Shown: positions 8,538-17,857 of the stretch, one piece after another | Layout of the letters: each line of letters opens with the position of its first letter | How positions within the stretch are numbered: position 1 is the first letter of the stretch | Origin: HTCC5015 sp051747425 | Lineage (GTDB): Bacteria > Pseudomonadota > Gammaproteobacteria > HTCC5015 | NCBI GenBank assembly: GCA_051747425.1 | Contig: JBNJGD010000011.1 | Span: forward strand, 27,046 to 91,045 | DNA: 64,000 nt | Direction of reading: 5' to 3' | Position numbers and translations under genes: made by a program | Notes under the pieces: model-generated | What the model was told of the DNA's origin: nothing | Database searches by the model: none | What the model saw: only the letters and a program-made list of their open reading frames with translations

Positions 8538-9008
8538 ATGAAAATTCACCTGATTGCCGTTGGCCAGAAGATGCCCGCCTGGGTTGAACAGGGCTATCGT
8601 GAATACGCCCGCCGGTTGCCCGCCGATTGCGCCCTGGTACTGCACGAAATCGCGGCCGGCAAGCGTGGCAAGAACGCCGATGTGGCACGCCTGCTGGAGG
8701 CCGAGGGTCGAGCCGTGCTCGACAAGGTGCCTCGCGGTGCGCACATTGTGGCTCTCGAAGTGAGTGGGCGGGCTCACAGCACGGATTCCCTGGCCGCCCG
8801 CCTCGACCACTGGCGCCACGGGGGCAGTGATGTCGCCCTGCTGGTGGGCGGGCCCGAGGGGCTCTCCGAAGCCTGCCGTGCAGCCGCTCACGAGCAGTGG
8901 TCCCTGTCGTCCCTGACCCTGCCCCACCCGCTGGTTCGGGTGGTGCTCGCCGAGTCCCTCTACCGCGCCTGGAGCGTGCTTAACAACCACCCCTACCACC
9001 GCGCCTGA
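8538..9008 (+). CDS. rlmH: 23S rRNA (pseudouridine1915-N3)-methyltransferase
   Basis: RlmH is a SPOUT-class methyltransferase acting on pseudouridine 1915 of 23S rRNA in assembled ribosomes. The 156 residues match the usual length. Family blocks are the N-terminal MKIHLIAVGQKMPAWV, the knot region LLVGGPEGLSEAC and the C-terminal LTLPHPLVRVVLAESLYRAWS with NNHPYHR. The frame is open far upstream into rsfS, but the ATG at 8538 is the family start. In Pseudomonas-like genomes mrdA-mrdB usually follow. Here maf follows instead. Confidence 0.97.
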   Translation: MKIHLIAVGQKMPAWVEQGYREYARRLPADCALVLHEIAAGKRGKNADVARLLEAEGRAVLDKVPRGAHIVALEVSGRAHSTDSLAARLDHWRHGGSDVALLVGGPEGLSEACRAAAHEQWSLSSLTLPHPLVRVVLAESLYRAWSVLNNHPYHRA

Positions 9009-9055
9009 GCCCGAATCCCACTGTTAGTGCCTACCCGGAGCCCGGCTTTAGACCG

Positions 9056-9061
9056 TATAAT
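9056..9061 (+). promoter_or_regulatory. Consensus -10 hexamer just before maf
   Basis: A perfect TATAAT ends six bases before the maf ATG at 9068. If it is used, the transcript would start at or next to the start codon and be leaderless or nearly so. No convincing -35 is present, so this could be chance. Confidence 0.35.
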
Positions 9062-9067
9062 GGCGAC

Positions 9068-9691
9068 ATGATCTACCTGGCCTCACAGTCGCCGCGGCGG
9101 CGGGAACTGCTTGCTCAAATCGGCGCGCCTTTCGAGGCCTTTGCCGTCGACATTGATGAGACACCGGCGGCCTCTGAGTCCCCCGAATCACTGGTGATGC
9201 GTTTGGCACGGGAAAAAGCCCGTGCCGGCCGCTCCCTGTTGGTTGAGCGCGGGCAGCCTTTGTATCCGGTATTGGGCGCCGACACGGTCGTGGTGTGTGA
9301 TGGCGAGGCACTGGGCAAACCGAGAGACCGGGACGATGGCCTGCGAATGCTCAAGCGTCTGTCGGGTCGCAGTCACCAGGTGCTGTCGGCGGTGGCTTTG
9401 GCGGGAGAGCAGGAGTGGTGCGAATGCGTGGCTACCCGCGTCCACTTTCGACCCATTGAGCGTGTCGAGATGGAGCGCTACTGGGCTACCGGTGAGCCGC
9501 AGGACAAGGCGGGTGGCTACGGCATACAGGGGGCGGCGGCGGTTTTTGTTCGCGCCATTGAGGGCAGTTACTCTTCGGTGGTGGGGCTGCCGCTGTGCCA
9601 GACCGCTGAACTGTTGCGCCGGGCCGGAGTCGACTACTGGTGTTTCGCCGTCCCGGGTGAAACCCAAACAACGCCGGAGGACGCTCGGTGA
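9068..9691 (+). CDS. maf: Maf-family nucleotide pyrophosphatase (dTTP/UTP type)
   Basis: Maf proteins hydrolyse non-canonical or excess nucleoside triphosphates. The 207 residues contain the N-terminal signature LASQSPRRRELL, GADTVVV, LGKPRD, GEPQDKAGGYGIQG and GSYSSVVGLPL. The last two blocks match the YhdE branch, which in E. coli acts on dTTP and UTP. It begins the maf-rng-yhdP-nitrilase-tldD series. In many gammaproteobacteria mreBCD precede it, but they are absent here. Its TGA overlaps the GTG of rng. Confidence 0.93.
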   Translation: MIYLASQSPRRRELLAQIGAPFEAFAVDIDETPAASESPESLVMRLAREKARAGRSLLVERGQPLYPVLGADTVVVCDGEALGKPRDRDDGLRMLKRLSGRSHQVLSAVALAGEQEWCECVATRVHFRPIERVEMERYWATGEPQDKAGGYGIQGAAAVFVRAIEGSYSSVVGLPLCQTAELLRRAGVDYWCFAVPGETQTTPEDAR

Positions 9692-11163
9692 GTGAAGAGA
9701 TTCTGATCAATGTATCGCCCCAGGAAACCCGGGTCGCGGTGCTTGAAAACGGCGTGCTCCAGGAGGTCTACCTTGAGCGCAGTCACGAGCAGAGCGTGGT
9801 CAACAACCTCTATGTGGGCCGCGTGGCGCGAATTATGCCCGGTATGGAGGCGGCCTTTGTGGATATCGGCCTCGAGCGGGCGGCTTTTTTGCATGTCGCG
9901 GATATCATCCAGGCCCAGGTGCCCGCCAGCGAAGGCCAGGAGGCCCGGCGCAAGAAAATTACCGAGGTGTTGCGCGAGGGTCAGAGTCTGCTCGTTCAGG
10001 TGGTCAAGGAGCCCCTGGGCACCAAGGGCGCGCGCCTGACTACCCAGATTACCGTGGCGTCGCGCTTTCTGGTGCTGATGCCCAGAGACAAAAGCATCGG
10101 TATCTCGGCCAAGATCGAGAACGAGAGCGAGCGCGATCGTCTGCGCGGGCTGATGGACTCGCTGTTTCCGGAGGACCAGTTGAGCGCCGGTTATATCGTT
10201 CGCACGGTGGCCGATGGCGCCAGTGAAACCGACTTTCTCAAAGACGCCCGCTTTCTCGGCCGCCTTTGGCAAGCCATTGATCAGCGGGTTCAGGAGGCCG
10301 GCAACGGAGAGCTGGTACACCAGGATTTGCCCCTTGAAAGGCGGGTGTTGCGGGATATGGCCGGGGTCAGCCTGGATCGCATTCGGGTCGATGACGCCGA
10401 TGCCTTCCAGCGCATGTGCCACTTTGCCGAAAAGTATGTGCCCGATGTGACCCGTTTGCTCGAACTCTATCAGGCCGACCGCCCGATCTTTGATCTCTAC
10501 GGCGTGGAGGATGAGTTGCAGCGGGCGCTGGAGCGCAAGGTGATGCTCAAGTCCGGTGGTTACCTGATTATCGACCAGACCGAAGCCATGACCACCATCG
10601 ATGTCAACACCGGCTCGTTTGTCGGCCATCGCAATCTGGAGGAAACCACCTTTCGCACCAATCTCGAGGCGGCGCAGACCATTGCCCGACAGCTTCGCTT
10701 GCGCAACCTCGGCGGCATTATCATTATTGATTTCATCGATATGATTGACGCCGATCACCGACGCCAGGTCCTGCGCGCCCTCGAGCGGGCACTGGAAAAG
10801 GATCACGCTCGCACCCATGTCTGTGGCGTCTCCGAACTCGGTCTCGTGGAGATGACTCGCAAGCGCACTCGCGAGAGTCTGGAGCATGTTCTTTGTGAGC
10901 CCTGTGGCGCCTGCGGCGGAAGTGGTTCAGTCAAGACAGCCGAGGCGGTTTGCTACGAAATCTTTCGCGAAATATTGCGGTTGAGCCGGACTTTCGATGC
11001 CCAGCAAGAGTTGTTGGTGCTGGCCAACCAGTCGGTGGTGGACCTGCTGACCGACGAGTTGCGCGACGCCCTGGCCGAGCTCTCCGAGGAGGCCAATGTG
11101 CCCATCAAGTTTCAGGTGGAAACTCTCTACAATCAGGAGCAATACGATGTCGTTATGCTCTAG
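9688..11163 (+). CDS. rng: Ribonuclease G
   Basis: RNase G is the short relative of RNase E and matures the 5' end of 16S rRNA. The 491-residue protein has an N-terminal S1-like RNA-binding region (NLYVGRVARIMPGMEAAFVDIG), the 5'-sensor/RNase H-like core, catalytic-aspartate motifs DVNTGSFVG and IIIIDFIDM, the TRKRTRESLEHVLCEPC block and the CxxC zinc-link. It lacks the long C-terminal scaffold of RNase E. It starts with GTG in a GTGA overlap with maf, so translation is probably coupled. Confidence 0.97.
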   Translation: MSEEILINVSPQETRVAVLENGVLQEVYLERSHEQSVVNNLYVGRVARIMPGMEAAFVDIGLERAAFLHVADIIQAQVPASEGQEARRKKITEVLREGQSLLVQVVKEPLGTKGARLTTQITVASRFLVLMPRDKSIGISAKIENESERDRLRGLMDSLFPEDQLSAGYIVRTVADGASETDFLKDARFLGRLWQAIDQRVQEAGNGELVHQDLPLERRVLRDMAGVSLDRIRVDDADAFQRMCHFAEKYVPDVTRLLELYQADRPIFDLYGVEDELQRALERKVMLKSGGYLIIDQTEAMTTIDVNTGSFVGHRNLEETTFRTNLEAAQTIARQLRLRNLGGIIIIDFIDMIDADHRRQVLRALERALEKDHARTHVCGVSELGLVEMTRKRTRESLEHVLCEPCGACGGSGSVKTAEAVCYEIFREILRLSRTFDAQQELLVLANQSVVDLLTDELRDALAELSEEANVPIKFQVETLYNQEQYDVVML

Positions 11164-11175
11164 CTCAAGGTGGTC

Positions 11176-14100
11176 ATGTCCCGCCCGCGTCTGATTTGGC
11201 TTGCACTGCGCCGCTATCTCGTCCTGGCGGTGGCCACCGCCCTGGTGCTGTTGGTGGCGTTGCAGGGGCTGCTGCGCCTGGCGTTGCCTCTGGCATCCGA
11301 GCAGCGCGCCCGGATTGAGAGTGAGTTAAGTGCGCTGTTACAGCACCCCGTAACCATTGAGAGAATCGATACGCACTGGGAGCGTTTTGTCCCGTATATC
11401 GATGTTGTCGGGCTGCGCCTCGAGGGCGATGCCGGCGACCAGCGTATTGAGCGCCTGTCGGTGGGTTTTGATCCGGTCGATATGCTGCGCTCGCGGCACT
11501 GGGCCCCCAGTCACCTATCCGTTAGCGGCCTCAATGTGGAGGCCGACTACCATCCCGAGAAGGGTTACAGTTTGCCGGGCTTCTCGCCTCGGAGTGGCGG
11601 TCAAATGCCCGAACTTCAGTGGGATGTTATTACCCGTCACAAGCATATAGTCATTGAGGATGCCGGTGTGCTCGTACGCAACCGTAGCAATGGCAAAACC
11701 CGGGCGATTGACGATCTGAGTCTGGCCATGAGCACTGGTGGCAATGGTTACGACGGGTACTTGCGCTGGCGGGAGCCGGAGGCACTGGTGTCACGCTCCA
11801 TTGTCGATTTTGAACTCTCCGGACAGCTTATGAATCCCGCTAGCTGGAAGGGGGGGGTGCACCTGGATATTCCCCGGCTGGATATCGACGAAATGAAAGA
11901 TTTTGTCCCCGTCGCTCGCCGGGTGGAGCGCGGGCATTTGGCGTTGACGGCCGATATCGATCTCGCCGGGGAGCGCCACGCCACGGGAAGTGGCCAGATC
12001 GACCTCGATGTGACACTGGCTCGGGGCGGGCGTTTTATCTGGCAAACACCGCTGGCCCTGAAGCAGGGAGAGAAGGGAGAGACTCGTCTGGAGGTGATTA
12101 ATGCCCTGAGAGTGGACGGCTCGGAACGACAATTGTTGAGTGGTCTGTACGCGGCGGTACTCCCTGATGAACAGCGCGTTGAGGCGGGGTTTGAGCGGCT
12201 CGATGTCTCGGCCGCTGCCGGCTTTGTCGCCACAGCCCGATTATTGCCCGGGGCCTGGCTGGAACGGCTCGCTAAGGCGGCTCCCGAAGGCGGTGTGGAG
12301 TCAGGGCGTTGGCAGTGGCAACCTGGTGAGGGCTGGGCGGCCAGAGGCACTCTGTTTGACTTTGCCAGCCGCCCGGCTGGGCCTCTCCCCGGGTTCTCGC
12401 GCACCGATGTGGCGTTTTCCGGTCGCGACGGGCACTGGCAATTTGATATCAATGAAGACGACTGGCAAGTCGATTCCGGCGGACTTTTTCTCGAACCGCT
12501 GGAATTCAGGCGGTTTGTCGGCACCGTACTCCTGAAGCGCGAAGATAAGGGCTGGTCGGTGTCGGCGCCGGCAGTGGATGTGGTGACGCCGGATCTCAGT
12601 GCCCGCGCTCGTCTGGGTCTGGCCTTCCCCGCCGGGCAGGTGCCGGAGCTGAATTTGTACGCCACGGTGGAGAATGCCGATGTTTCCGCTGTTCCCCGCT
12701 ATATGCCCATGCGGGCACTCAAGACCGAAGGCACAAAAAACTGGATCAAAAATGCCTTTGTCGAGGGGCGGGTCAAGCGGGGCGATGTTCATATTGAGGG
12801 GCCCCTCGATGCTCTGTTTGAGGCAGATTCCATCTTTCGCATATCGGCCCAGGTCGAGGACGCGACATTGCACTATCTGGACGCCTGGCCGGATATTCAA
12901 AACATCGATGCCCGGTTTGAAATGTTGGGCCCGAAGATGGTGGTGGATGCGAGTTCTGCAGAAGTGGGCGAGCTTAAACCACAACGCGTGTACGCCGAGA
13001 TTGAGGATTTTCGCCGCAGCTCCCTGGCGTTGACTTTGGAAGCTCCCCACACTCCGCTCTCGGCGATCTTCAACTATGTGCGCAAGAGTGGCCTGGACCG
13101 CTTTGACGGGCCGGTGGCGGATATATTTCGCCCCAGCGGTCACGCCGATGTCTATCTTGATTTTTACAAGCGCCTGTCTCGCCGGCACTACAGCGAAGAG
13201 CAGCGCAAAGCCACATTCTCTGGCGCGTTGCGACTCCACGATGTCGGGCTCGACTTGAAAGAGTGGCAGCTGGATTTTACCGGCCTGGACGGCGAGATTC
13301 ACTTCAGCGAGCAAGAGATTCGCTCGGAAAAAATCGGCGGGCAACTCAATGGCCAGGATTTTGAGGCCAACTTTCGCACCGATCAGGGCGAGGATCCCGG
13401 GAATCCGGGCCGTGCACGGGTGTCGCTGGCGGCCGATCTTTCGGCGGCCAATGTTCTGGGCGATCGACTGCCCTGGCTGACTCGTCACCTTGGCGGTCGC
13501 AGCCGCTGGGACTTGTCCCTGGACTTCCCCATGGGGGGCGAACAATCCCCGCCACACTTGAAGGCCACCACCGACGGCAAGGGGTTGACGGTGAGTTTGC
13601 CCGCCCCACTCTACAAGGCCGCAGATCACGCCGATGATCTGGCTTTGGAAGTGGTTTTTGGCGGCGACGGGCCGGATCTGAGTTTGACCAGCGATAGCGG
13701 GTTGCGCGGCCGCTTTCTGTTTGCTCCGGGGGAACCGGTCCGAGGGGCATTGCACTATCGCCGGGGCGAGGCCCGCATCAAACCGGAACCAGGGTTGCAG
13801 GTCGTCGCCGCCACCGAACGCCTCGATGTAGAACCCTGGCTCAAGCTGTTTGATAACGGTGTTGAGCAGTCGGGGGCAGCGCCCGGGGTCAACATCGACT
13901 TGCGCAGCGATCAAGTGTCTTATCGCGGCTATCGCTTGCAGGGGGTGGATGCTCTGGTGAGGCCCCGTGCGCGTTTCTGGCGGCTCTATGTCAATGCCGA
14001 CGGTGTCAGCGGTCGTGCAGACATACCGCACCGCGCCGGTTCACCCTACGACATCCGCCTGCAGAAGCTGGATCTGGGACGCGTGATGGACAGCCAGCCG

Positions 14101-15042
14101 CCCGGCGTGGGGGGCGATGTGGTCGATCCCGGCACGCTGCCCTCCATGGCGGTATCAATTGATGATTTTGTCTTTGGGCAGCGGCAATTGCAGAACCTCC
14201 GCTTTAAAGTGGAGGCGGGCGATCGGGGTTTGCGTATTCCCGAAATGTCAGTTGATGATGAGGCGCTGGCCGTTGAGGGCAGTGCCCGCTGGTGGCTGGC
14301 CGGCGGCGAACCGCGCTCGAGCGTGGACTTTGAGCTCAAAACCGATGATGCCGGGCTCGCCATGGAGCGATTGGGGCTCGCCGGTGTGGTGCGAGAGGGC
14401 CGTGGCCAGGTGGCGGGAGAGCTGCACTGGGATGGGCCGCTTTACGCGGTCGACAAGCGCAGCCTTGCGGGCCGGGTTCATGGTGCTTTGAGTGATGGCG
14501 AGTTTCTTTCGGTGACATCCAATACGGCCAAGCTGGTTGGTCTTTTGAGCATCCAGGCTTTGCCCCAGCGACTGGCACTGGATTTCAGCGATGTTTCGGG
14601 CAAGGGGCTGCGCTTCAAGACGGCCACCGGCCGGGCAACTCTGGACAGCGGGATTATTACTCTGGAGAGTAGTGAGGTTGATGCCAACTTTGGCACTATT
14701 GCCCTGCAGGGCCGCACCGACCTGGTTCAGCAGGAAGTCGATCAGGTGGCCGTTGTCACCCCCGATGTTTCCAATGTGCTGCCGGTTACGGCGGGCGTGG
14801 TGGGCGGCGTTCCCGGGCTGATCGGCGCTGTAGTGGTAGATCGCCTGATCAAAATTATGGGTGGTGATACCGATCGCATCGCCCAGGTTCGCTATCACAT
14901 TCGCGGCCCGTGGGGGAATCCCGAAGTGGAACGGACCCGGGTCAAACGCATCAAGGACTTGAGTGAAGAAGAGCTTCGCCAACGGGCTGAGGAAATCGCC
15001 CGCAAGCTGGAGCGTCAACAGGTCGAGGAGAGTGCCCAATGA
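11176..15042 (+). CDS. yhdP: YhdP family AsmA-like inner-membrane protein
   Basis: YhdP is a very large AsmA-like protein that in E. coli spans the periplasm and takes part in phospholipid transport to the outer membrane. The 1288-residue product has one N-terminal transmembrane segment (about residues 12-40) and a long beta-rich region of repeated strands. It ends in the family-typical VVTPDVSNVLPVTAGVVGGVPGLIGAVVVDRL segment and a charged helical tail. A GTG six bases upstream is in frame, but the ATG at 11176 fits better with the AAGG at 11167. Its stop overlaps the next ATG (ATGA). Confidence 0.92.
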   Translation: MSRPRLIWLALRRYLVLAVATALVLLVALQGLLRLALPLASEQRARIESELSALLQHPVTIERIDTHWERFVPYIDVVGLRLEGDAGDQRIERLSVGFDPVDMLRSRHWAPSHLSVSGLNVEADYHPEKGYSLPGFSPRSGGQMPELQWDVITRHKHIVIEDAGVLVRNRSNGKTRAIDDLSLAMSTGGNGYDGYLRWREPEALVSRSIVDFELSGQLMNPASWKGGVHLDIPRLDIDEMKDFVPVARRVERGHLALTADIDLAGERHATGSGQIDLDVTLARGGRFIWQTPLALKQGEKGETRLEVINALRVDGSERQLLSGLYAAVLPDEQRVEAGFERLDVSAAAGFVATARLLPGAWLERLAKAAPEGGVESGRWQWQPGEGWAARGTLFDFASRPAGPLPGFSRTDVAFSGRDGHWQFDINEDDWQVDSGGLFLEPLEFRRFVGTVLLKREDKGWSVSAPAVDVVTPDLSARARLGLAFPAGQVPELNLYATVENADVSAVPRYMPMRALKTEGTKNWIKNAFVEGRVKRGDVHIEGPLDALFEADSIFRISAQVEDATLHYLDAWPDIQNIDARFEMLGPKMVVDASSAEVGELKPQRVYAEIEDFRRSSLALTLEAPHTPLSAIFNYVRKSGLDRFDGPVADIFRPSGHADVYLDFYKRLSRRHYSEEQRKATFSGALRLHDVGLDLKEWQLDFTGLDGEIHFSEQEIRSEKIGGQLNGQDFEANFRTDQGEDPGNPGRARVSLAADLSAANVLGDRLPWLTRHLGGRSRWDLSLDFPMGGEQSPPHLKATTDGKGLTVSLPAPLYKAADHADDLALEVVFGGDGPDLSLTSDSGLRGRFLFAPGEPVRGALHYRRGEARIKPEPGLQVVAATERLDVEPWLKLFDNGVEQSGAAPGVNIDLRSDQVSYRGYRLQGVDALVRPRARFWRLYVNADGVSGRADIPHRAGSPYDIRLQKLDLGRVMDSQPPGVGGDVVDPGTLPSMAVSIDDFVFGQRQLQNLRFKVEAGDRGLRIPEMSVDDEALAVEGSARWWLAGGEPRSSVDFELKTDDAGLAMERLGLAGVVREGRGQVAGELHWDGPLYAVDKRSLAGRVHGALSDGEFLSVTSNTAKLVGLLSIQALPQRLALDFSDVSGKGLRFKTATGRATLDSGIITLESSEVDANFGTIALQGRTDLVQQEVDQVAVVTPDVSNVLPVTAGVVGGVPGLIGAVVVDRLIKIMGGDTDRIAQVRYHIRGPWGNPEVERTRVKRIKDLSEEELRQRAEEIARKLERQQVEESAQ

Positions 15043-15404
15043 AATTCCTGGCAAGCCAATGTTCCGTGGTAATGCTGCTTTGTTTGGCGCTGGTGCCACT
15101 ACCGCTGCTCTCCGCCGAGGGCGAGCGGGTGCTCTCCCGGGACAGTTGGGAGCGCCCCCGCAGTGCCTCCATGGTCAGTCAATTGCCGGCAGTGCGCAGT
15201 GCCGTTGCCACCTGGAGTGAGGCACCGCGTACCCGTCGAATTCATTTGAACTACCCGGGCGGTGAAAGCGGCAACCTTTGGGCACTGGAGCTTCGCGACT
15301 GGTTGGTGGCCCTGGGCATTCCCGGCGAAGCGATTGTGCTCAATTCCGGCGTTTCCGATGCCAATCAATTGGCCATTCAGGTCGAAAGGGGAGTGAGCCC
15401 ATGA
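15039..15404 (+). CDS. Exported small protein of unknown function (121 aa)
   Basis: A clear signal peptide is present (about residues 1-26, ending at LLSA-EG). The mature part of about 95 residues ends in an alpha-beta segment (ESGNLWALELRDWLVALGIP, then IVLNSG). That resembles the strand-helix-strand of OmpA-like or CpaD-like modules, but it is too short for me to assign a family. It overlaps yhdP upstream and the nitrilase gene downstream by ATGA on both sides. It is therefore almost certainly translated and could work with YhdP in the envelope; that last point is only inference. Confidence 0.8.
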   Translation: MKFLASQCSVVMLLCLALVPLPLLSAEGERVLSRDSWERPRSASMVSQLPAVRSAVATWSEAPRTRRIHLNYPGGESGNLWALELRDWLVALGIPGEAIVLNSGVSDANQLAIQVERGVSP

Positions 15405-16258
15405 GCAAGCAAGACAAGCACGGCGACCCGTCGCCGCAAATCGCCTGCATTCAAATGACAACGGGGCGAGATGTGGCCGCCAACCTCGCCACTGCCGAGC
15501 GCCTGGTGGCGCAGGCTGCCGAGTCGGGAGCATCGATGGCCGTCCTGCCGGAGACCTTCGCCTTTATGGGGGACGATATGACCCAGCAGTTTGGCGTGGC
15601 GGAAGACATGGGGGATGGCCCCATTCAGCACAAGGTCTCCGATTGGGCCCGCCAGTATGGCGTCTGGATTGTCGCCGGCACCATTCCCATGCGGCACCAG
15701 TCCAACCGCGAGCGGGTGCGTGCAGCCTGCCTGATCTACGACGACAGCGGACGCTGTCAGGGACGCTACGACAAGGTGCACTTGTTTGATGTCGAATTGC
15801 CCGGTGGTGGAGAGTCCTACAAGGAGTCGTCGGTGTTTTTGCCCGGTGACGAGCTGGCAGTTCTTGAGACGCCCCTGGGCCGTATGGGTGTGTCGGTTTG
15901 CTATGACTTGCGCTTTCCCGAGATGTTTCGAGCACAGCTGGATATGGGCATGGAGTTCTGTGTGGTGCCCTCGGCCTTTACCCAGGCGACCGGCCGCGCT
16001 CACTGGCATACCCTGTTGCGGGCCCGGGCGGTGGAAAACCTCTGCTATGTTGCCGCCGCCGCCCAGGTGGGGGATCACGGCAGTGGACGGCGAACTTATG
16101 GCCACAGCCTGATTCTGGATCCCTGGGGTGAGATTCTGGCCGAGCGCGATGAGGGCGAGGGCGTTGTTCTTGCCGCCCTCGATATGGAACACCAGCGCAG
16201 GACCCGGGCGGCGTTTCCCGCGCTTCAGCACCGTCGCATCAAAAGCCGCCAGTCCTGA
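15401..16258 (+). CDS. Carbon-nitrogen hydrolase, Nit1 type (deaminated glutathione amidase)
   Basis: The 285-residue protein has the nitrilase-superfamily catalytic triad: Glu in VLPETFAFMG, Lys in YDKVHLFDVEL and Cys in GVSVCYDLRFPE. The YDKVHLFDVELPGG and HWHTLLRARAVENLCYV blocks are those of the Nit1/YbeM group. That group removes the amide from deaminated glutathione, a metabolite-repair reaction. The start is the ATG in the ATGA overlap at 15401, although the frame is open upstream. The yhdP-nitrilase-tldD order is conserved in pseudomonads and relatives. Confidence 0.92.
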   Translation: MSKQDKHGDPSPQIACIQMTTGRDVAANLATAERLVAQAAESGASMAVLPETFAFMGDDMTQQFGVAEDMGDGPIQHKVSDWARQYGVWIVAGTIPMRHQSNRERVRAACLIYDDSGRCQGRYDKVHLFDVELPGGGESYKESSVFLPGDELAVLETPLGRMGVSVCYDLRFPEMFRAQLDMGMEFCVVPSAFTQATGRAHWHTLLRARAVENLCYVAAAAQVGDHGSGRRTYGHSLILDPWGEILAERDEGEGVVLAALDMEHQRRTRAAFPALQHRRIKSRQS

Positions 16259-16315
16259 CCGGTGGTCTTGGGGTGCGTGTTATCATGAGACTTTGCCTCA
16301 CTGTGTAACCGACTC

Positions 16316-17752
16316 ATGACACTGATTGAAACCGCGCAACGACAATTGCTCGATACCGCCGAACTCAAGGCCTCCCACCTGGAGTCGGTGCTGGGCCAAC
16401 TGGCTCAGCGCCGACTGGACTACGCCGACCTGTATTTTCAGCATTGCGCCGCCGAGGGCTGGAGCCTGGAGGACGGTGTAGTAAAGGAAGGCAGTTTGCG
16501 CATTGAGCAGGGAGTGGGGGTTCGCGCCATTGCCGGTGAGCAGACCGGTTTCGCCTATTCCGATGACTTGCGATTGCCGGCACTGGAGTCCGCTGCGCGC
16601 TCCGCCCGGGCCATTGCGGCCTCGGGCCGTACCGCCGTTCAGCCGTTGATGGGCGGCCACCAACCGTCGCCGCTCTATCGTGGCGACAATCCCCTGCAGT
16701 CCCTGGGGGATGCCGACAAGGTCGACTTGCTGCAACGGGCCGACGCGGCGGCCCGCGCTGTCGATCCACGGGTCTCCCAGGTCTTTGTCAGCCTGGCGGG
16801 CAAGCACGAGACGGTGATGGTCGCGGCCACAGACGGCACCTGGGGTGCCGATGTACGGCCTCTGGTTCGCTTCAATGTGACGGTGATTGTCGAACAAAAG
16901 GGGCGTCGGGAGCAGGGCACCATGGGTGGCGGCGGCCGTCAGGGCTACGCCCTGTTCGGCGAGGACACCATCGAGGCCTACGCCCGCGAGGCGGTGCGCC
17001 AGGCGCTGGTCAACCTGGAGGCAGTCGATGCCCCGGCCGGCGCCATGCCGGTGGTACTGGGTGCGGGTTGGCCGGGTATCCTGTTGCACGAGGCCGTCGG
17101 TCACGGTCTGGAGGGCGATTTCAACCGCAAGGGGACATCCAACTACGCCGGGAAAATCGGTGAAAAGGTGGCTTCCCCGGCCTGCACCATCGTCGATGAC
17201 GGCACCCTGCAGGATCGTCGCGGCTCATTGACCATGGATGATGAGGGTACGGCCACAGAGCGTACCGTGCTGATCGAAAACGGCATTCTCAAGGGCTATA
17301 TGCAGGACAAACACAACGCCCGCCTGATGGGAGTGGCCCCCACGGGTAACGGCCGTCGGGAGTCCTACGCCCACCTGCCCATGCCGCGCATGACCAATAC
17401 CTATATGTTGCCGGGCCAGCACCAGCGAGAGGAGATCATCGCCTCGGTGGACAAGGGGCTCTACGCGGCCAACTTCGGCGGTGGCCAGGTGGACATCACC
17501 AGCGGACAATTCGTGTTCTCGGCCTCCGAGGCCTACCTGATTGAAAATGGCAAAATCACCCGGCCGGTAAAGGGCGCCACGCTGATCGGCAACGGCTTCG
17601 ACACCATGAACCAGGTCTCCATGGTCGGCGACGACTTCGCCCTCGACAGCGGCGTCGGCACCTGCGGCAAAGACGGCCAGAGCGTCCCCGTCGGCGTCGG
17701 CCAGCCCACCCTGAAAATCGACAGCATCACCGTAGGCGGCACCGCCACCTAG
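16316..17752 (+). CDS. tldD: Metalloprotease TldD
   Basis: TldD forms with TldE (PmbA) a hetero-dimeric zinc protease that degrades unfolded peptides and matures some RiPPs such as microcin B17. The 478 residues match the family. The zinc motif HEAVGHGLEGD (HExxxH) lies at about residues 257-267, and a late glycine-rich stretch (MGGGGRQG) is also visible. In relatives darP and pmbA follow directly. Here about 3.5 kb of unrelated genes on the other strand intervene before darP and pmbA. A terminator follows at 17815-17845. Confidence 0.96.
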   Translation: MTLIETAQRQLLDTAELKASHLESVLGQLAQRRLDYADLYFQHCAAEGWSLEDGVVKEGSLRIEQGVGVRAIAGEQTGFAYSDDLRLPALESAARSARAIAASGRTAVQPLMGGHQPSPLYRGDNPLQSLGDADKVDLLQRADAAARAVDPRVSQVFVSLAGKHETVMVAATDGTWGADVRPLVRFNVTVIVEQKGRREQGTMGGGGRQGYALFGEDTIEAYAREAVRQALVNLEAVDAPAGAMPVVLGAGWPGILLHEAVGHGLEGDFNRKGTSNYAGKIGEKVASPACTIVDDGTLQDRRGSLTMDDEGTATERTVLIENGILKGYMQDKHNARLMGVAPTGNGRRESYAHLPMPRMTNTYMLPGQHQREEIIASVDKGLYAANFGGGQVDITSGQFVFSASEAYLIENGKITRPVKGATLIGNGFDTMNQVSMVGDDFALDSGVGTCGKDGQSVPVGVGQPTLKIDSITVGGTAT

Positions 17753-17786
17753 GGCAACCTGGATACTTCTGCCGAAAAAACACAGG

Positions 17787-17816
17787 GGCCACAGAGCTCA
17801 CAGAGAGCACAGAGGG
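17787..17816 (+). repeat. Dispersed 30-bp repeat, left copy (CACAGAG units)
   Basis: Three CACAGAG units are spaced every nine bases (CACAGAG-CT-CACAGAG-AG-CACAGAG). An inverted copy lies at 18461-18490, with 27 of 30 positions the same. The pair encloses the small lipoprotein gene at 17858-18319. Similar CACAGAG-rich intergenic repeats are known to me from many bacterial genomes, but I cannot count copies here. Confidence 0.75.
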
Positions 17817-17845
17817 TCTTGGGTTAATCAACCCAAGACCTTTTT
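17815..17845 (+). terminator. Rho-independent terminator for tldD
   Basis: Perfect 11-bp arms (GGTCTTGGGTT and AACCCAAGACC) around an AATC loop are followed by TTTTT. It lies 62 bp after the tldD stop and just before the convergent lipoprotein gene. No T-run exists on the other side, so it acts mainly on the + strand. Confidence 0.85.
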
Positions 17846-17857
17846 AGTGAGGTGGGC

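Noticed and set aside
12301..14031. 576-codon - strand frame opposite yhdP
   Set aside because: The + strand carries the conserved YhdP protein. The antisense product looks like a codon-bias shadow.
17787..17816. CRISPR array made of CACAGAG units
   Set aside because: The units are 7 bp with 2-bp gaps. There are only three in each copy and no spacers of 30 bp or cas genes.
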